Part shown: positions 42,721-51,456 of the stretch, piece after piece
How positions within the stretch are numbered: position 1 is the first letter of the stretch
Layout: each line of letters starts with the position of its first letter
DNA from: Marinobacter denitrificans
GTDB lineage: Bacteria; Pseudomonadota; Gammaproteobacteria; Pseudomonadales; Oleiphilaceae
Length of the DNA stretch: 64,000 nt
Assembly (NCBI RefSeq): GCF_008795955.1
Contig: NZ_VMHN01000005.1
Coordinates: forward strand, 62,001 to 126,000
Direction: 5' to 3'
Notes under the pieces: model-generated
Told to the model about the DNA's origin: nothing
Database searches by the model: none
The model's input: the letters and a program-made list of their open reading frames with translations, nothing else
Translations under genes and position numbers: made by a program

Positions 42721-43971
42721 ATGAAAAAAACTCTGATTTCAGTATTTGTATTGACGCTGTTTATAGCTCCCCCTTCATTGGTGCAGGCCGAGGAAGATGC
42801 GCATAACGAGGCGGGCCATGATCATGCCGCCGGTGGCGACGATCATCGAGAAGGTACCGGTGAAGAGGATGAGCATGAGGGCGGGCATGCTGAAGAACGT
42901 GAGCATGAAGAGGAAGAAGGTCATGGCCACGAAGAGGAGAGCGATGGTGGTCATGAAGAATCAACTACCGCAAGCATCAATGCCAAACAGAAAGAGCTCG
43001 CCGGCATTGAGGTAGCAACCCTCGAGAGCAAGCGCGTTGACTATGAAATCTACGCTCCCGGTGAGCTGCTGACCAACGGCTATACCAGCTATCACGTGTC
43101 CCCCCGGGTTGCCTCGGTGGTGTTGAGACGTCACGTGGAATTGGGTGAGCACGTAACCAAAGGTCAGCAACTGGTAACCCTGTTCAGTGAGACGGTGGCA
43201 CAGGCGCAGGCTGATTACAGGAAGGCTTTTCCTGAATGGGAGCGAATCAGCGGGCTGGGTCGTTCCGTGGTTGGTGATCAGCGGTTCAATACGGCGAAAG
43301 CGAATATTGAAGCGGCGAGGGCGACTCTGCTTGCTTATGGGCTAAACGATGATGACATTGGTGCGTTGAAGGCCAGCGGCGTAGGTAGTCTCGGTGAATA
43401 CACGCTCAGAGCTCGCGTGGATGGCGCAGTGCTGACCGATGAGTTTGAGCAAGGACAAAGAGTTGAGGCAGGCCAACCGCTGGTGACTCTGGCTAATGAA
43501 AGCGAACTTTGGGTAGAGGCTCACCTGCCAGCAAACTCCGACATTGTCCTTAAGCAAGGGGCCGAAGCGGAAGTAAGAGTTGCAGGCCGAGTAGCTGTGG
43601 CAACGGTATCCCAGGAAGCTCATACCATTGACGCTGTGACCCGCACGCGAATTGTTCGGTTGGAGCTGGACAATCCGGAAGATCGTTTTCATCCCGGAAT
43701 GTTTGCAGATGTGTATTTCCTTTTTAAAACCACGGAGCCGGTGCTTGCGGTGCCGGAGAGTGCGTTGATGCGAGGCGCCGATGGCGACTGGACGGTCTAT
43801 GTGGAAGAGGCTGAAGGGGAGTACGAGCCTGTGGAAGTGGAACTGGGTCGCGCAATTGGCGGACTCCGTGAAATTTCGGGCCTGACTGCAGGCCAACGGA
43901 TCGTTTCGCGGGGCGCATTTTTTGTGGCCTCTGAAATTGCCAAAGGCGGCTTTGACCCACACAACCACTGA
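42721..43971 (+). CDS. Periplasmic adaptor of RND system 2 with His/Glu-rich N-terminus
   Basis: 416 residues. After the signal peptide (to about VQAEE) residues 25-80 form a strongly His/Asp/Glu-rich stretch with repeated HDH, EHE and GHGHEEE units, likely a metal-capturing region. The CzcB-like core follows ('GIEVATLESKRVDYEIYAPGEL', 'SPRVASVVLRRHVELGEHVTKGQQLVTLFS', 'LRARVDGAVLTDEFEQGQRVEAGQPLVTLANESELWVEAHL'), ending FDPHNH. The His-rich part suggests Zn, Ni, Co or Cu as substrate. Confidence 0.92.
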   Translation: MKKTLISVFVLTLFIAPPSLVQAEEDAHNEAGHDHAAGGDDHREGTGEEDEHEGGHAEEREHEEEEGHGHEEESDGGHEESTTASINAKQKELAGIEVATLESKRVDYEIYAPGELLTNGYTSYHVSPRVASVVLRRHVELGEHVTKGQQLVTLFSETVAQAQADYRKAFPEWERISGLGRSVVGDQRFNTAKANIEAARATLLAYGLNDDDIGALKASGVGSLGEYTLRARVDGAVLTDEFEQGQRVEAGQPLVTLANESELWVEAHLPANSDIVLKQGAEAEVRVAGRVAVATVSQEAHTIDAVTRTRIVRLELDNPEDRFHPGMFADVYFLFKTTEPVLAVPESALMRGADGDWTVYVEEAEGEYEPVEVELGRAIGGLREISGLTAGQRIVSRGAFFVASEIAKGGFDPHNH

Positions 43972-43985
43972 TTCCGGGAGCCATT

Positions 43986-46900
43986 ATGTTCAACCGAGTT
44001 GTCGACTGGGCGGTTCAGAACCGCCTGTTGGTTCTTATTGCGCTTGCAGTGCTTATCGCCACGGCCGCGTTTCAGATCCCAAAACTGAATCTTGATGCTT
44101 TCCCTGACGTTACAAACGTCCAGGTCGCTGTTAATACAGAGGCGCCCGGACTTGCGGCCGAGGAAGTCGAGCAACTGATCACCTATCCCATTGAAGCGGT
44201 GATGTATGCGTTGCCGGATGTTGAGGAGGTTCGGTCCATCTCCAAAACCGGGTTGTCTGGTGTCACCGTGGTCTTTAAAGAGGGCACGGATATCTATTTC
44301 GCGCGCCAACTGGTGTTCGAGCGGTTGCAGGCCGCGCGGGAGCTGATTCCGGACGGGGTCGGGGTGCCTGAAATGGGCCCGAATACGTCCGGTCTCGGCC
44401 AGGTCTACCAGTACTTGCTGATAGCGGACCCGGATTCGGGGTACGACGCAATGGAATTACGCAGCTTGCACGACTGGCTGGTCAAGCTGTTGCTGATACC
44501 TGCTGAAGGGGTAACAGAGATTCTGTCGTTTGGCGGAGAGGTCCGCCAGTACCAGGTCAATCTGAACCCGGCGCGAATGCTGTCCTATGACTTATCACAG
44601 AACGACGTCATGGACGCCCTGGAGAACACCAACTCCAATGTTGGGGGCTGGTATATGGGCCGTGGACAGGAGCAGTTGGTTATTCGCGGTATGGGCTGGC
44701 TGGGTAATGGCGAGCAGGGGCTGGAGCAGATCCGTCAAGTGCCCGTTAAAACCAGTGATGGCATTACAGTGACGGTGAGCGATGTCGCCCAGGTAGCGCT
44801 GGGCACTGAAATTCGCCAGGGTGCGGTGACCATGACCCGGAAGGATGAAGACGGTCAGGTTGAACAACTGGGTGAAGTGGTTTCTGGCATTGTACTCAAA
44901 CGAATGGGGGCCAATACAAAAGCCACCATCGACGGCATCGAGGCCCGCATTGATCGCATAAATCAGGCGCTTCCGAGTGGGGTTCGTTTTGAGCCCTATT
45001 ACAACCAGGCGGATCTGGTGACCAAGGCCGTAGAGACGGTGACCAATGCACTTCTGTTGGCTTTTGTGTTTATTGCGATCGTGCTTGCCCTGTTTCTGAT
45101 GAATCTTCGGGCAACAACGCTCGTGCTGCTTTCTATACCGATTTCTATCGGTATTGCGCTGATGATCATGGCCTGGTTCGGTCTCTCGGCCAACTTGATG
45201 TCTCTGGGCGGCATTGCTGTGGCAATTGGCATGCTGGTGGACGGCTCTGTTGTTATGGTCGAGAACATGTTCAAACATCTGACGCATCCGGATGCTGAGC
45301 ATGACGCCCGTCGGGATGAATTGGTGAAAAACGACCCTGACCCATTGGACGCGTCACACGATGACCATGGCATTGCGCTTCGACTGCAGGAGGCAGGCCG
45401 GGAAGTGGCGCGACCAATTTTTTTCGCGACGGCGATTATCCTGGTCGTTTTCATGCCTTTATTCAGCTTTGAAGGTGTGGAAGCCAAGCTTTTTCAGCCA
45501 ATGGCGATCAGCATAATGTTGGCCATCGTGTCCGCTGTGATCGTTGCTCTGGTGGTTGTGCCGGCCTTGGCATCGTTTATGTTTCGCAAGGGTATTCGGG
45601 AGCGGGAAAGTTTCATTTTAAAGCCCCTCGAAAAGCTTTATCGCAAGGGCCTTGACTGGTCGTTGAAACACACCCGCTCTGTTGTCGGTGCAGCAGCTGT
45701 CCTTGTTGTGCTGGCGGCCTTGGTCGTGCCGCGACTCGGTACTGAGTTTGTCCCCGAATTGGAAGAGGGGACCATTAACCTCCGGGTAACGCTAGCCCCC
45801 TCATCAAGCCTTGATACCGCGCTTGAAGTGGCGCCGAAACTGGAGGCCATGCTGATGGAATTTCCAGAGGTGACCTACGCCCTGTCCCGGGCTGGCCGAG
45901 CGGAAATAGGCGGCGATCCGGAACCAGTCAATAACATCGAGATATATATTGGTCTCAAACCAACAGCCGAGTGGACCAGCGCCAGTAATCGCTATGAATT
46001 GCAGGCTTTGATTGAGGAGAAGCTCGAACAACACCCGGGGCTACTGTTTAACTTTTCTCAGCCTATCGCGACTCGGGTTGATGAATTGCTGTCAGGTGTC
46101 CGCGCGCAACTGGCCATCAAACTCTTTGGCCCGGATCTCGACGTACTGGCGGAGAAAGGCCAGCAGATTGAAGCGGCGGTCCGAACAGTTCAGGGAACAC
46201 GAGACGTGGCCATGGAGCAGATTGCTGGTGAAGCGCAGTTGGTGGTTCAGCCTGACCGTCAGGCACTCTCCCGGTACGGACTTGCCGTGTCTGATGTGAT
46301 GAGTGTCGTCCGGGATGGACTGGGTGGTGCCGCCGCGGGCCAGATCATCAACGGAAATGAGCGGTACGATATCTATGTGCGTCTGGCCAAACGTTTCCGG
46401 GAAGACCGGGATGCCATTGCCGATTTCAGGTTACAGGCGCCGTCCGGAGCCTGGGTGAGACTCGGTGATGTGGCCGATGTGTCTATTGAGTCCGGCCCGC
46501 CTCAGGTGCGCCGCGATGACGTTCAGCGCCGTGTGGTCATTCAGTCTAATGTGCAGGGTCGTGACATGGGCAGTGTGGTTGCCGATATTCAGGATACCAT
46601 CGCGACAGAAGTGAACCTTCCCCCCGGCTATTCGGTGGATATTGGTGGTCAGTTTGAAAACCAGCAACGAGCTCAGAAGCGATTGACCATTGTGGTACCT
46701 GTATCTCTGGGCCTGATCGCGCTGTTGCTGTACTTTGCTTTCAGTTCGGTTGGTCAAGCGCTGTTGATTCTGGTCAACGTGCCGCTTGCCGTTATTGGTG
46801 GCGTCTTTTCACTCTGGATCTCCGGCCAGTATCTTTCGGTGCCCAGTTCCGTTGGATTTATCACACTGTTTGGTGTGGCGGTGCTTAACGGGGTCGTAAT

Positions 46901-47183
46901 GGTCGAAAGCATCAATCAGCGAATACAGGATGGGTTGAACGTGGATACTGCGGTGTTTGAAGGTGCCGTCTCCCGTTTGCGTCCTGTCTTGATGACAGCA
47001 ATAACCTCGGCACTCGGTTTGATACCGATGCTATTGTCGACGGGCGTGGGTGCGGAAATCCAGAAGCCATTGGCCAGCGTGATTGTAGGTGGCCTCGTGA
47101 CTGCGACTTTCCTAACGCTTTTTGTTTTGCCGGCTCTATTCACGCGCTTCTCAAGGTCTAAACTCGATGATATGCAACGGTAG
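43986..47183 (+). CDS. Heavy-metal RND efflux pump 2 (CzcA family) with His-rich insert
   Basis: 1065-residue proton-driven pump. Marks are 'KLNLDAFPDVTNVQVAVNTEAPGLAAEEVEQLITYPIE', 'TDIYFARQLVFERL', TM4 'GGIAVAIGMLVDGSVVMVEN' and 'FGVAVLNGVVMVESINQRI'. After TM4, about residues 431-466, there is a cytoplasmic segment some 21 residues longer than in pump 1, with four or five histidines and many Asp residues (THPDAEHDARR..., ASHDDHG), as in several Czc/Cnr-type pumps. It closes operon 2. Confidence 0.93.
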   Translation: MFNRVVDWAVQNRLLVLIALAVLIATAAFQIPKLNLDAFPDVTNVQVAVNTEAPGLAAEEVEQLITYPIEAVMYALPDVEEVRSISKTGLSGVTVVFKEGTDIYFARQLVFERLQAARELIPDGVGVPEMGPNTSGLGQVYQYLLIADPDSGYDAMELRSLHDWLVKLLLIPAEGVTEILSFGGEVRQYQVNLNPARMLSYDLSQNDVMDALENTNSNVGGWYMGRGQEQLVIRGMGWLGNGEQGLEQIRQVPVKTSDGITVTVSDVAQVALGTEIRQGAVTMTRKDEDGQVEQLGEVVSGIVLKRMGANTKATIDGIEARIDRINQALPSGVRFEPYYNQADLVTKAVETVTNALLLAFVFIAIVLALFLMNLRATTLVLLSIPISIGIALMIMAWFGLSANLMSLGGIAVAIGMLVDGSVVMVENMFKHLTHPDAEHDARRDELVKNDPDPLDASHDDHGIALRLQEAGREVARPIFFATAIILVVFMPLFSFEGVEAKLFQPMAISIMLAIVSAVIVALVVVPALASFMFRKGIRERESFILKPLEKLYRKGLDWSLKHTRSVVGAAAVLVVLAALVVPRLGTEFVPELEEGTINLRVTLAPSSSLDTALEVAPKLEAMLMEFPEVTYALSRAGRAEIGGDPEPVNNIEIYIGLKPTAEWTSASNRYELQALIEEKLEQHPGLLFNFSQPIATRVDELLSGVRAQLAIKLFGPDLDVLAEKGQQIEAAVRTVQGTRDVAMEQIAGEAQLVVQPDRQALSRYGLAVSDVMSVVRDGLGGAAAGQIINGNERYDIYVRLAKRFREDRDAIADFRLQAPSGAWVRLGDVADVSIESGPPQVRRDDVQRRVVIQSNVQGRDMGSVVADIQDTIATEVNLPPGYSVDIGGQFENQQRAQKRLTIVVPVSLGLIALLLYFAFSSVGQALLILVNVPLAVIGGVFSLWISGQYLSVPSSVGFITLFGVAVLNGVVMVESINQRIQDGLNVDTAVFEGAVSRLRPVLMTAITSALGLIPMLLSTGVGAEIQKPLASVIVGGLVTATFLTLFVLPALFTRFSRSKLDDMQR

Positions 47184-47221
47184 AAGAGAGGTGGAAATAC
47201 ACAGTTTTGATCGCGAGCAGG

Positions 47222-47255
47222 GGAGGGTAATCCCTCCGTCATAGCGGGGCGGAGG
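47222..47255. other. Overlapping alternative hairpins between convergent genes
   Basis: GGAGGG/CCCTCC (47222-47237) and CCTCCG/CGGAGG (47233-47255) share a strand and so exclude each other. They lie between the pump 2 stop and the kinase 2 stop and may serve as a weak bidirectional terminator; no T-run is present. Confidence 0.4.
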
Positions 47256-47270
47256 AATTATGGTTGTGCT

Positions 47271-48593
47271 CTACTCTGGGAAAGGAAGCACAACTGTAAT
47301 TCTGGCGCCCCCTGTTTCTGAGGGGCCAATGTTCATCCGTCCGAAATTGTCTTCTAGTATTTCGGACACGATGGACAGTCCCAATCCAAATCCAGAAACG
47401 GTTTCGTCAAGCCGGGAACCTCTATCCATCACTTTTGAGGCCGCTTCTGGAGTAATCCCAGGGCCGTCGTCTGCAACTTCTATCGTTAGCCCGGAATCGG
47501 TCTGGCTTATTGAAACGTCAATCTCAGCCTGACTCCATTTCCCGCCGTTTTCGAGCAGGTTACCGAATAACTCTGATAGGTCCTGACGCTCCATGGGCCA
47601 ACTGAAGTTATTCGGCAAGGATGTATTAATACGGAAACTCTTATCGGGAAAGATTTTTTCCATGACAGAAATGACGTTGTTCGCTATTTCAATCGGCAAA
47701 CATGTTTGCCCCATCTGCCTGCCGGAGATATCTGCCTTGCTCATGCGGTAGTTCAAGGACCGGCTTAGATCCTTTAGGTTGGAGGTCATGAACTCTATGT
47801 CGTCGCGGGACGGAGGTAATGAACCAGTGTCTGACAAGATTGCGAGATTGGCAGAGATCGAGGTCTTGACCATGTGAGAAAGATCGGAATTGAGGCGGCG
47901 GTGGCGGTCAAGGCGACGACTTGCTAGTTCAAGTAGGTTATTGAACTGTTTGATCAGCGGACTGAACTCCTCTGGTGCGTCAGGATTCAAACGAGGTTGT
48001 TTGCCAGATTGCAGTCTCCTCATGTCTTCCTTGATGTGTTCGATCGGTTTCAAAGCGAGGTAAGTAGTGGTGCCTACCAGAGCCAAGAGAACAACAAGTA
48101 ATAATGCGGAGGCAGCCAGCAAGGTCAGGTGAGCCCCACTGGATCGCTCGGCGAGTCCACTTTCCATTTCCAGGATGGTGACTGACGAAAGCGGGCTGTC
48201 AATTCCGAAACCTCGTTTCAATCCAAGAAGGCCATCTGCACCTTGGGATATTTCTACAAAGCCCGCCGGCTTTCTTGAAACCATTCGCAACGTTGTTTGA
48301 TCTATGTTGCTACTGGCAATGATGCTTCCGTCTTTCACTTCGACGACGAGGGCGTGCTCCAGTAGCAATTGGAATCGATCAATCATGCTGCCAATCTCGT
48401 CGGGCGTCGGAACTTCGTTTTCAATGATGGTTTGAAAACTCTCCACCTCCTTGTCAAGGCGATGTTTTCTGGACTCGTTCGAAAGCTGCTCTATTACATA
48501 AGTGTGCGAGAAAAAAATTAGTAAAAAATACAAGAGGCTGAAAGCGATGCCATATTGGAGGACAGTTTTTCCGATGCTTTTCTGCGCTGTCAT
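47271..48593 (-). CDS. Sensor histidine kinase 2 (PhoQ/CusS-like), no adjacent response regulator
   Basis: 440 residues from the ATG at 48593 (an in-frame GTG at 48638 is an alternative; neither has a strong ribosome-binding site). TM1 about 12-30, periplasmic sensor to about 150, TM2 about 155-180, H-box 'SDLSHMVKTSISA' with His240, N-box 'LFGNLLENGGKW' (Gly-Gly where kinases 1 and 3 have Asn-Ala), G1 'VADDGPGI', G2 'GFGLGLSIV'. It is closely related in layout to kinases 1 and 3. It is convergent with pump 2 and divergent from small periplasmic protein B. Confidence 0.91.
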   Translation of the reverse strand: MTAQKSIGKTVLQYGIAFSLLYFLLIFFSHTYVIEQLSNESRKHRLDKEVESFQTIIENEVPTPDEIGSMIDRFQLLLEHALVVEVKDGSIIASSNIDQTTLRMVSRKPAGFVEISQGADGLLGLKRGFGIDSPLSSVTILEMESGLAERSSGAHLTLLAASALLLVVLLALVGTTTYLALKPIEHIKEDMRRLQSGKQPRLNPDAPEEFSPLIKQFNNLLELASRRLDRHRRLNSDLSHMVKTSISANLAILSDTGSLPPSRDDIEFMTSNLKDLSRSLNYRMSKADISGRQMGQTCLPIEIANNVISVMEKIFPDKSFRINTSLPNNFSWPMERQDLSELFGNLLENGGKWSQAEIDVSISQTDSGLTIEVADDGPGITPEAASKVMDRGSRLDETVSGFGLGLSIVSEILEDNFGRMNIGPSETGGARITVVLPFPE

Positions 48594-48948
48594 GAAGGTG
48601 CTTTTGTCGATTGAGCGGAAGGCTTCAGTTGAAGGCACATAGAGGTGCTCTGATCGGAAAGCATAGTTGGAATCGAAGCGTGCCGCAACGGGTGCGAGCC
48701 GGAGCGAGGGACGCTCTGGTCTTCAGATCGGTCTGGCTTGGTCTTATCGTTCTTAGGCATTTGAATAACTTGATTTAGTGTCATCAAATCAAAGCCGACC
48801 TAAATGGCTTTTGAGCTTGTGGTAGCCGCTGAAAAAAACGTTTCATCAGCATATATTTTCAAGTGTGTTTAAAGTTTCGATGTTCTACTAAACACCCAAG
48901 GCCATTGAATGTTGCTGGTCTAATTGAAAAAAATGTCGGAGCCGTTTT
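48594..48948. other. 355-bp divergent region between sensor kinase 2 and small protein B
   Basis: Contains the direct-repeat operator at 48858 and the unknown promoter of kinase 2. A minus-strand open frame 48590-48787 is present, but its composition (many Ser/Pro/Lys) and lack of ribosome-binding site do not support a gene. The region is AT-rich. Confidence 0.6.
48858..48874 (+). promoter_or_regulatory. Direct-repeat operator TTCAAG-N5-TTAAAG for small protein B
   Basis: Identical hexamers to the site for small protein A (33139), 11-bp periodicity, and TCTACT 9 nt downstream or TACTAA at 11 nt as possible -10. It lies 74 bp before the small protein B start. Confidence 0.68.
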
Positions 48949-49179
48949 ATGAAGAAAGTATCCATGATTATAGTAGCTTCTTTCGTGGCAAGTGGTGCTT
49001 CTATAGCCCACGCAGGAGGGCAAGCGGACAGATACAACGAGGCAAGAAGCTATCCTAATAAGAGCATAGGTGAACGTTCCTCCCAGTATCGTGTGGAAGA
49101 GAGCGAGACCATCAAAAAACTGAAGGAAGAACATAGATTGATTAAAGAGTTGATTGGGGATCTCTTGGAAAAGCAATAA
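48949..49179 (+). CDS. Small periplasmic protein B with K-x-E-H-R motif
   Basis: 76 residues: a signal peptide (KKVSMIIVASFVASGASIAHA), then a charged, mostly helical mature part ending 'IKKLKEEHRLIKELIGDLLEKQ'. The segment IKKLKEEHRLI aligns with IQDMKRQHRVM of small protein A. GGAG is 7 nt upstream of the ATG. It is divergent from sensor kinase 2, mirroring protein A's closeness to kinase 1. I recognise no named family; a kinase-modulating or chaperone-like role is a hypothesis. Confidence 0.72.
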   Translation: MKKVSMIIVASFVASGASIAHAGGQADRYNEARSYPNKSIGERSSQYRVEESETIKKLKEEHRLIKELIGDLLEKQ

Positions 49180-49708
49180 CATTTATCGTTGTTTACTTGG
49201 AGCCAGACGGGCAATTACGTGGCTCCAAGATTAATTTAATGGTAGATTTTTGTTAATTTTCCCAAAATTGCGAAAGTCGCGCTTTAGTATTGATGAATCT
49301 CGTAAGGAAGACAGAGCGCAAAATGTTGGAAAGCTGCATTCTTAACTAAGATATTTTGCAGTATTCATGGCTAATTCAGACCTCCCTCGATTTTTCATAA
49401 AACCATATCTAATCTAGAATTACCAAGTTAAAAATAGTTCTATTTTAGTCATCGTTTTTTCAATTCTTGTTCCTATTTGGTGCGCATTATTGATGAGCGC
49501 ACTATCGACGAGCAATGCAACACTTGAAGCAGAGTGCTTATTGCATTGAATTGTTAAATATTTAATCATTTTTATGAACTGCGGCCCTGATTTGACAATA
49601 ATTGCTCATAGAATAAGTTTTTTAAAAGGTGGCACAAAACGTGTATGCATTATAGGTGCGTTATTCAATGCGCAAATAACTAAGCTGCCCAAATAGAAGG
49701 TAAAAACG
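49180..49708. other. 529-bp AT-rich stretch without a supported gene
   Basis: Very AT-rich. It holds a weak copy of the direct-repeat operator (49364-49380) and an imperfect hairpin CAATGCAA-CACT/AGTG-TTGCATTG at 49513-49548. No coding frame with a plausible start was seen. It may be a long leader of the TorF-like gene or encode a small RNA. Confidence 0.5.
49364..49380 (+). promoter_or_regulatory. Weak direct-repeat operator TTCATG-N5-TTCAGA
   Basis: The 11-bp periodicity is kept but the -10 nine nt downstream (ATTTTT) is poor and the next gene is 329 bp away. A low-confidence member of the family. Confidence 0.3.
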
Positions 49709-50437
49709 ATGAAAAGACGTATCTCGACTAAAGATTGTTTGCTAAGTGTTGGTTTGCTCGTAACTCTCCAAGCGGTCCCGTTAATTGCCAGCGCAGGTGT
49801 TAGTGCTAATTTGGGCATAACAAGCAACTACTTATTTCGCGGTGTGACACAAACAGATGGCTCAACGGCGACGCAAGGCGGGCTTGACTACGAACATGCG
49901 TCGGGGCTTTATGTTGGCGGCTGGGGCTCCAATGTGGATTTCGGCGATGGGACGAGCTACGAGCTTGATCTTTATGCTGGCTTCTCCGGTGTAATTGAGG
50001 ATATCGGTTACGATGTTGGCTACATTTATTACTCTTACCCTGATGCTCCTGAATCTATTGATTTTGGCGAAATATACGGAGAGTTGAGTTACAGCATTGT
50101 ATCTATAGGTGTTGCTTACACAGCAAACAGCGACGTAAGCGGCGAAGGGCTGTTCGTTCCAGGCGATATCTATTATTACGCATCAGTTGATGTGCCACTG
50201 GAAGACGATTTCAGCACAGGTGTTTTGATTGGCTATTATGATTTCACTGATGATGGCAAGGCGTCTATTGGCGAGGCGAGCTACGGACATGCAGCTGTTA
50301 ACGTCACCAAAGATGCGGGAAGCTTTGGAGCTTTTAGTGTTAATCTGGAGTACGCTGATATCGATTCAAGTAACGCACTTGGTTCGGTCAGTTCGGACGA
50401 CCCGAAGTTTTGGCTGGGCTGGACTAAGTCTTTTTAA
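49709..50437 (+). CDS. TorF-family putative porin
   Basis: 242 residues: signal peptide to about IASAG, then the diagnostic start 'VSANLGITSNYLFRGVTQTDGSTATQGGLDYEHASGLYVGGWGSNVDF' of the TorF/Gcw_chp outer-membrane family, a series of short amphipathic beta strands and the C-terminal 'FWLGWTKSF' with the terminal Phe of barrels. Members are small predicted porins; substrate unknown. It is convergent with response regulator 1. Confidence 0.86.
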   Translation: MKRRISTKDCLLSVGLLVTLQAVPLIASAGVSANLGITSNYLFRGVTQTDGSTATQGGLDYEHASGLYVGGWGSNVDFGDGTSYELDLYAGFSGVIEDIGYDVGYIYYSYPDAPESIDFGEIYGELSYSIVSIGVAYTANSDVSGEGLFVPGDIYYYASVDVPLEDDFSTGVLIGYYDFTDDGKASIGEASYGHAAVNVTKDAGSFGAFSVNLEYADIDSSNALGSVSSDDPKFWLGWTKSF

Positions 50438-50479
50438 TCTATTTGGTATTTTTCACCGAAATGGTTAATCGTTGAGAAA

Positions 50480-50502
50480 GCTGGCCCGGTTTGTGGGCCA
50501 GC
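50480..50502. terminator. Possible bidirectional terminator between TorF-like and regulator 1 genes
   Basis: Stem GCTGGCCC/GGGCCAGC (50480-50487 and 50495-50502), loop GGTTTGT. On the minus strand it is followed by TTTCTC; on the plus strand by GCATTTAT. It lies between two convergent genes. Confidence 0.6.
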
Positions 50503-50560
50503 GCATTTATCTGGCGAGCCCTGGTCCTTGAGGAAAATGGTTAAATCACAGTAAAATCAT

Positions 50561-51247
50561 TTAAGCTTCAACCCTTTTTTGAAGAGAATCTCTTGCAAAG
50601 TAATATCCTTGTCCTCTCAATGTTTTTATTCGTTTTTTTCCGAGTATCTTTCTGAGCCTGGCTATGTAGACTTGAACGACATTTCTGGTTGGGCACCTTT
50701 CGATATTATAGAGTGCTTCAACAAGTTCGTCCTGTGAGAAAACTCTGTCAGGAGAGCGAAGAAAGCATTGTAAAAGGCGGTACTCCGTTGCGGTTAGTCT
50801 GAACTCTTTATGATCGGGAGTTGTTAGGGTTCTATAGGTTGCATTAAGTAGAAAACCATCCACGATGATCTTATCAGTTGCTCGCCCGTCTTTTCTTCGT
50901 ATTATGGCGCTAAGTCGAGCTTTTAGTTCATCGAATTCGAAGGGTTTTGGAAGATAATCGTCTGCCCCGGCATTCAAGCCCTCAACTCTCTCTGTCCAGT
51001 TGGAGCGGGCAGTTAGAATAAGAATAGCTTCATCTCTGCCACTGCTTCTCCATTTTTGCATCAAAGAAAGCCCGTTCTCGTCGGGCAGTCCTATATCCAG
51101 AATGATCGCCTGATAACTGCTTGTCTCTACGAAGAAATTTGCCTCTTTTCCGTTTTGGGCAACATCTACAGTAAAGTTTTCCTTCGCAAGCCAAACGGAG
51201 ATTTTTTCTGCGAGTACCGCGTTGTCTTCGACAATTAGAACCTTCAT
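50561..51247 (-). CDS. OmpR/PhoP-type response regulator 1 (orphan)
   Basis: 228 residues. Receiver domain with acidic pocket (Glu7, Asp8), phospho-acceptor Asp51 in 'IILDIGLPDENG' and 'GADDYLPKPFEFDEL'; winged-helix DNA-binding domain with 'FRLTATEYRLLQCFLRSPDRVFSQDEL' and recognition helix 'RNVVQVYIARLRKILG'. No kinase gene is adjacent. A direct-repeat operator of the family lies 113 bp upstream, implying autoregulation. It is the likely partner of kinases 1 and/or 2. Confidence 0.93.
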   Translation of the reverse strand: MKVLIVEDNAVLAEKISVWLAKENFTVDVAQNGKEANFFVETSSYQAIILDIGLPDENGLSLMQKWRSSGRDEAILILTARSNWTERVEGLNAGADDYLPKPFEFDELKARLSAIIRRKDGRATDKIIVDGFLLNATYRTLTTPDHKEFRLTATEYRLLQCFLRSPDRVFSQDELVEALYNIERCPTRNVVQVYIARLRKILGKKRIKTLRGQGYYFARDSLQKRVEA

Positions 51248-51360
51248 CTATAAGCGCCGTCTCTGGATGTTGGAAAATTGTGGCTGTCGCCCTTCTCGAG
51301 AGCAAATCAAAATTAGCTAAGAGACCGGACTTCAAGCGACCCGCTATAACAACAGACGAA

Positions 51361-51377
51361 GCTGAATCTAGCTTGAA
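51361..51377 (-). promoter_or_regulatory. Direct-repeat operator TTCAAG-N5-TTCAGC upstream of response regulator 1
   Basis: On the minus strand the hexamers repeat every 11 bp and are followed 9 nt later by TGTTAT (51346-51351) as the -10. The position fits autoregulation of response regulator 1. Confidence 0.65.
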
Positions 51378-51456
51378 AAAGGCATTACGGTGAGGAAAGT
51401 TTTCTATACAAACACTATCCACATGTGATCGCTTAACCACATACCAGGTGGCCGGG

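Noticed and set aside
48590..48787. 65-codon minus-strand open frame upstream of sensor kinase 2
   Set aside because: Low-complexity Ser/Pro/Lys translation and no start signals; more likely the leader of the kinase gene.
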